From contig URKL01000149.1 in assembly GCA_900548485.1 (NCBI GenBank), positions 1 to 5,401 on the forward strand: DNA of 5,401 bases, read 5' to 3'. Source of the DNA: an uncultured Succinatimonas sp. (GTDB lineage: Bacteria; Pseudomonadota; Gammaproteobacteria; Enterobacterales; Succinivibrionaceae). The notes beneath the pieces were generated by a model that saw only the letters and a program-made list of their open reading frames with translations, ran no database searches and was not told the origin of the DNA. Positions within the stretch are counted from its first letter, which is position 1; each line of letters starts with the position of its first letter. This document shows positions 4,320-5,401 of this stretch, in pieces. The translations under genes and the position numbers were made by a program.

Positions 4320-5327
4320 ATGAAGACTAAATTTTTAGCTTTATCTGTTGCCGCTTGCTTAGCTGCTACTTCCTTTGCTGCTAACGCTGCTTTAGAGCAG
4401 TCTGCTACTTTTGGTGTTCGCGGCGGTTGGGCTCATCAGTATGCTGATGGTTCTGAAGCCATTGATGTCTCTGAGAAGGATGGCTATGGTATCGGCCTCT
4501 ATGGTGAATATAACTTCACCGATTGGTTCGGTCTTGGTGTAGGCTTTAACTATTTTGATGGTTTTGAGTATAAGCACAAGGCTTCTGGTGTTACCGGTGA
4601 CGTCGATGCATATGCTCCAGAGGTTTATGCTCGTTTCGCCTATAGCTTTGATGATAAGGGTTCTGATATCTTCGCTAAAGCTGGTGTAGCTTATTTCTCA
4701 GTTGATCCTGAGGGTGCAGGCTCTGAAGATTCTTTTGCCCCGGTTATCGGTGTTGGCGCTCAGTATGCCTTTACCAAGAACTTTTCCGCTCGTGTAGGTT
4801 ATGATTATTACTTCAATACCTATGATGAGAAGGGTGTTGATTCTGATTTAGGTTTCCTCTATGCAGGCTTCCAGTTCACCTTTGGTGGTCCAGTTGCAGC
4901 CGCTCCGGTAGCTGCTCCGGAGGTTGTTCGTGTAACTGAGAATCATTCTTTAGATGCTAGCACTTTATTCCCGTTTGACGGTTCTAAATTAAGTGCTGAA
5001 GGCAAACAGGCTGTTGATCAGGTTGTAGCTGATTCTGCTAAGCTTTCTAACACTGAGTTCGAAGTTTATGGTTATACCGACCGCATTGGTAGTGAGGCTT
5101 ACAACCAGAAGCTCTCAGAGAAACGTGCTAACGCTGTTGCCGCTGAATTAAATGCTGCAGGTGTTGCTAACTTAAAGACTGTTGAGGGTCGTGGCGAGGC
5201 TAACCCTGTAACTGGTAATAAGTGTGATACTGTTAAGGGCAAGCAGGCTGTTATTGATTGCTTAGCTCCGGATCGTCGTGTTGAGATCGTTGTTTCTGGT
5301 GACGTTACCAAAGAGCAACAGATCTAA
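4320..5327 (+). CDS. ompA: OmpA-family outer-membrane protein
   Basis: OmpA-type proteins tie the outer membrane to peptidoglycan. The product has 335 residues (E. coli about 346). Residues 1-23 are a Sec signal peptide: MKTK, a hydrophobic core, and cleavage after ANA. Residues 24 to about 190 alternate aromatic and polar residues, as in a small beta-barrel. The last strand ends YAGFQFTFGG (181-190). A Pro/Ala hinge follows (191-200). The OmpA C-terminal domain (about 205-330) has FPFDGSKLS, GYTDRIGSEAYNQKLSEKRA with Asp254 and Arg269 at the positions that bind diaminopimelate in peptidoglycan, GRGEANPVTGN, and APDRRVEI. Cys302 and Cys314 have the same spacing as the E. coli disulfide pair. 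The ATG at 4320 is chosen because the signal peptide starts there; an in-frame GTG at 4233 would place 29 non-signal residues in front. The gene is monocistronic and its codons look biased for high expression. Confidence 0.96.
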   Translation: MKTKFLALSVAACLAATSFAANAALEQSATFGVRGGWAHQYADGSEAIDVSEKDGYGIGLYGEYNFTDWFGLGVGFNYFDGFEYKHKASGVTGDVDAYAPEVYARFAYSFDDKGSDIFAKAGVAYFSVDPEGAGSEDSFAPVIGVGAQYAFTKNFSARVGYDYYFNTYDEKGVDSDLGFLYAGFQFTFGGPVAAAPVAAPEVVRVTENHSLDASTLFPFDGSKLSAEGKQAVDQVVADSAKLSNTEFEVYGYTDRIGSEAYNQKLSEKRANAVAAELNAAGVANLKTVEGRGEANPVTGNKCDTVKGKQAVIDCLAPDRRVEIVVSGDVTKEQQI

Positions 5328-5344
5328 TCTAAACACTTTTAATT

Positions 5345-5393
5345 AGCTCGGATTTTGTAGATTTTTTATGAGACACTAATCCGAGTTCATTTT
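5345..5393 (+). terminator. Possible ompA terminator, with an alternative 3' arm
   Basis: AGCTCGGATT (5345-5354) pairs with AATCCGAGTT (5378-5387, one G-U) around a 23-base loop, and a broken T-run (TTCATTTT) follows. The loop is large and the tail weak. A second copy of the 3' arm, AAATCCGA (5394-5401), ends exactly at the window edge, so the full structure is cut off. Confidence 0.5.
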
Positions 5394-5401
5394 AAATCCG
5401 A

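Noticed and set aside
1..5401. CRISPR array, insertion sequence, tRNA/rRNA or defence system
   Set aside because: No regularly spaced repeats, no transposase-like coding or terminal inverted repeats, and no tRNA-like or rRNA sequence were seen on either strand.

Overview
The window is a stretch of AT-rich bacterial chromosome that looks gammaproteobacterial. The coaBC-dut operon runs divergently from rpmB-rpmG, the arrangement known from Escherichia coli and relatives. The OmpA-like porin has an enterobacterial-type C-terminal domain, including the late cysteine pair, and L28, L33, ArgH and Dut are all close to their E. coli counterparts. Low G+C and a strong preference for A/T-ending codons point to a host-associated or anaerobic lineage; Succinivibrionaceae is a guess, not something the sequence proves.

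Layout. Positions 1-864 (+) hold the C-terminal ~62 % of argininosuccinate lyase (argH), whose beginning lies outside the window, followed by a strong intrinsic terminator at 884-927. The next ~570 bases contain no intact gene but are not empty. On the minus strand, 941-1333 carries the remains of two catabolic genes: the first ~45 codons of deoxyribose-phosphate aldolase (deoC), still preceded by a Shine-Dalgarno sequence, joined directly to the last third of a ribokinase/PfkB-family sugar kinase. Both parts are broken by frameshifts and stop codons, so this is a deletion scar from a lost (deoxy)ribose catabolic cluster.

Positions 1510-3265 (-) hold coaBC and dut, a two-gene operon with a 1-base gap between genes and a terminator at 1466-1495. 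CoaBC makes 4'-phosphopantetheine for coenzyme A; Dut hydrolyses dUTP. A ~320-base divergent control region (3266-3585) separates this operon from rpmB-rpmG (3586-4005, +), which encode ribosomal proteins L28 and L33. The rpmB leader is long (about 190 bases from the best promoter) and contains a terminator-like hairpin, so it may act as an attenuator or release a short leader RNA. rpmG is too short for many ORF callers but is clear. A strong terminator ends the operon at 4039-4065.

Positions 4320-5327 (+) encode an OmpA-family outer-membrane protein with signal peptide, N-terminal beta-barrel, Pro/Ala hinge and peptidoglycan-binding C-terminal domain. An extended -10 promoter at 4172-4180 would give a ~130-base 5' untranslated leader containing an 8-base direct repeat and possible long-range stems. 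The window ends in an inverted repeat after ompA.

Apart from the pseudogene pair and the two leaders, the region is ordinary housekeeping chromosome. I saw no mobile element, CRISPR array, tRNA, rRNA or defence system.
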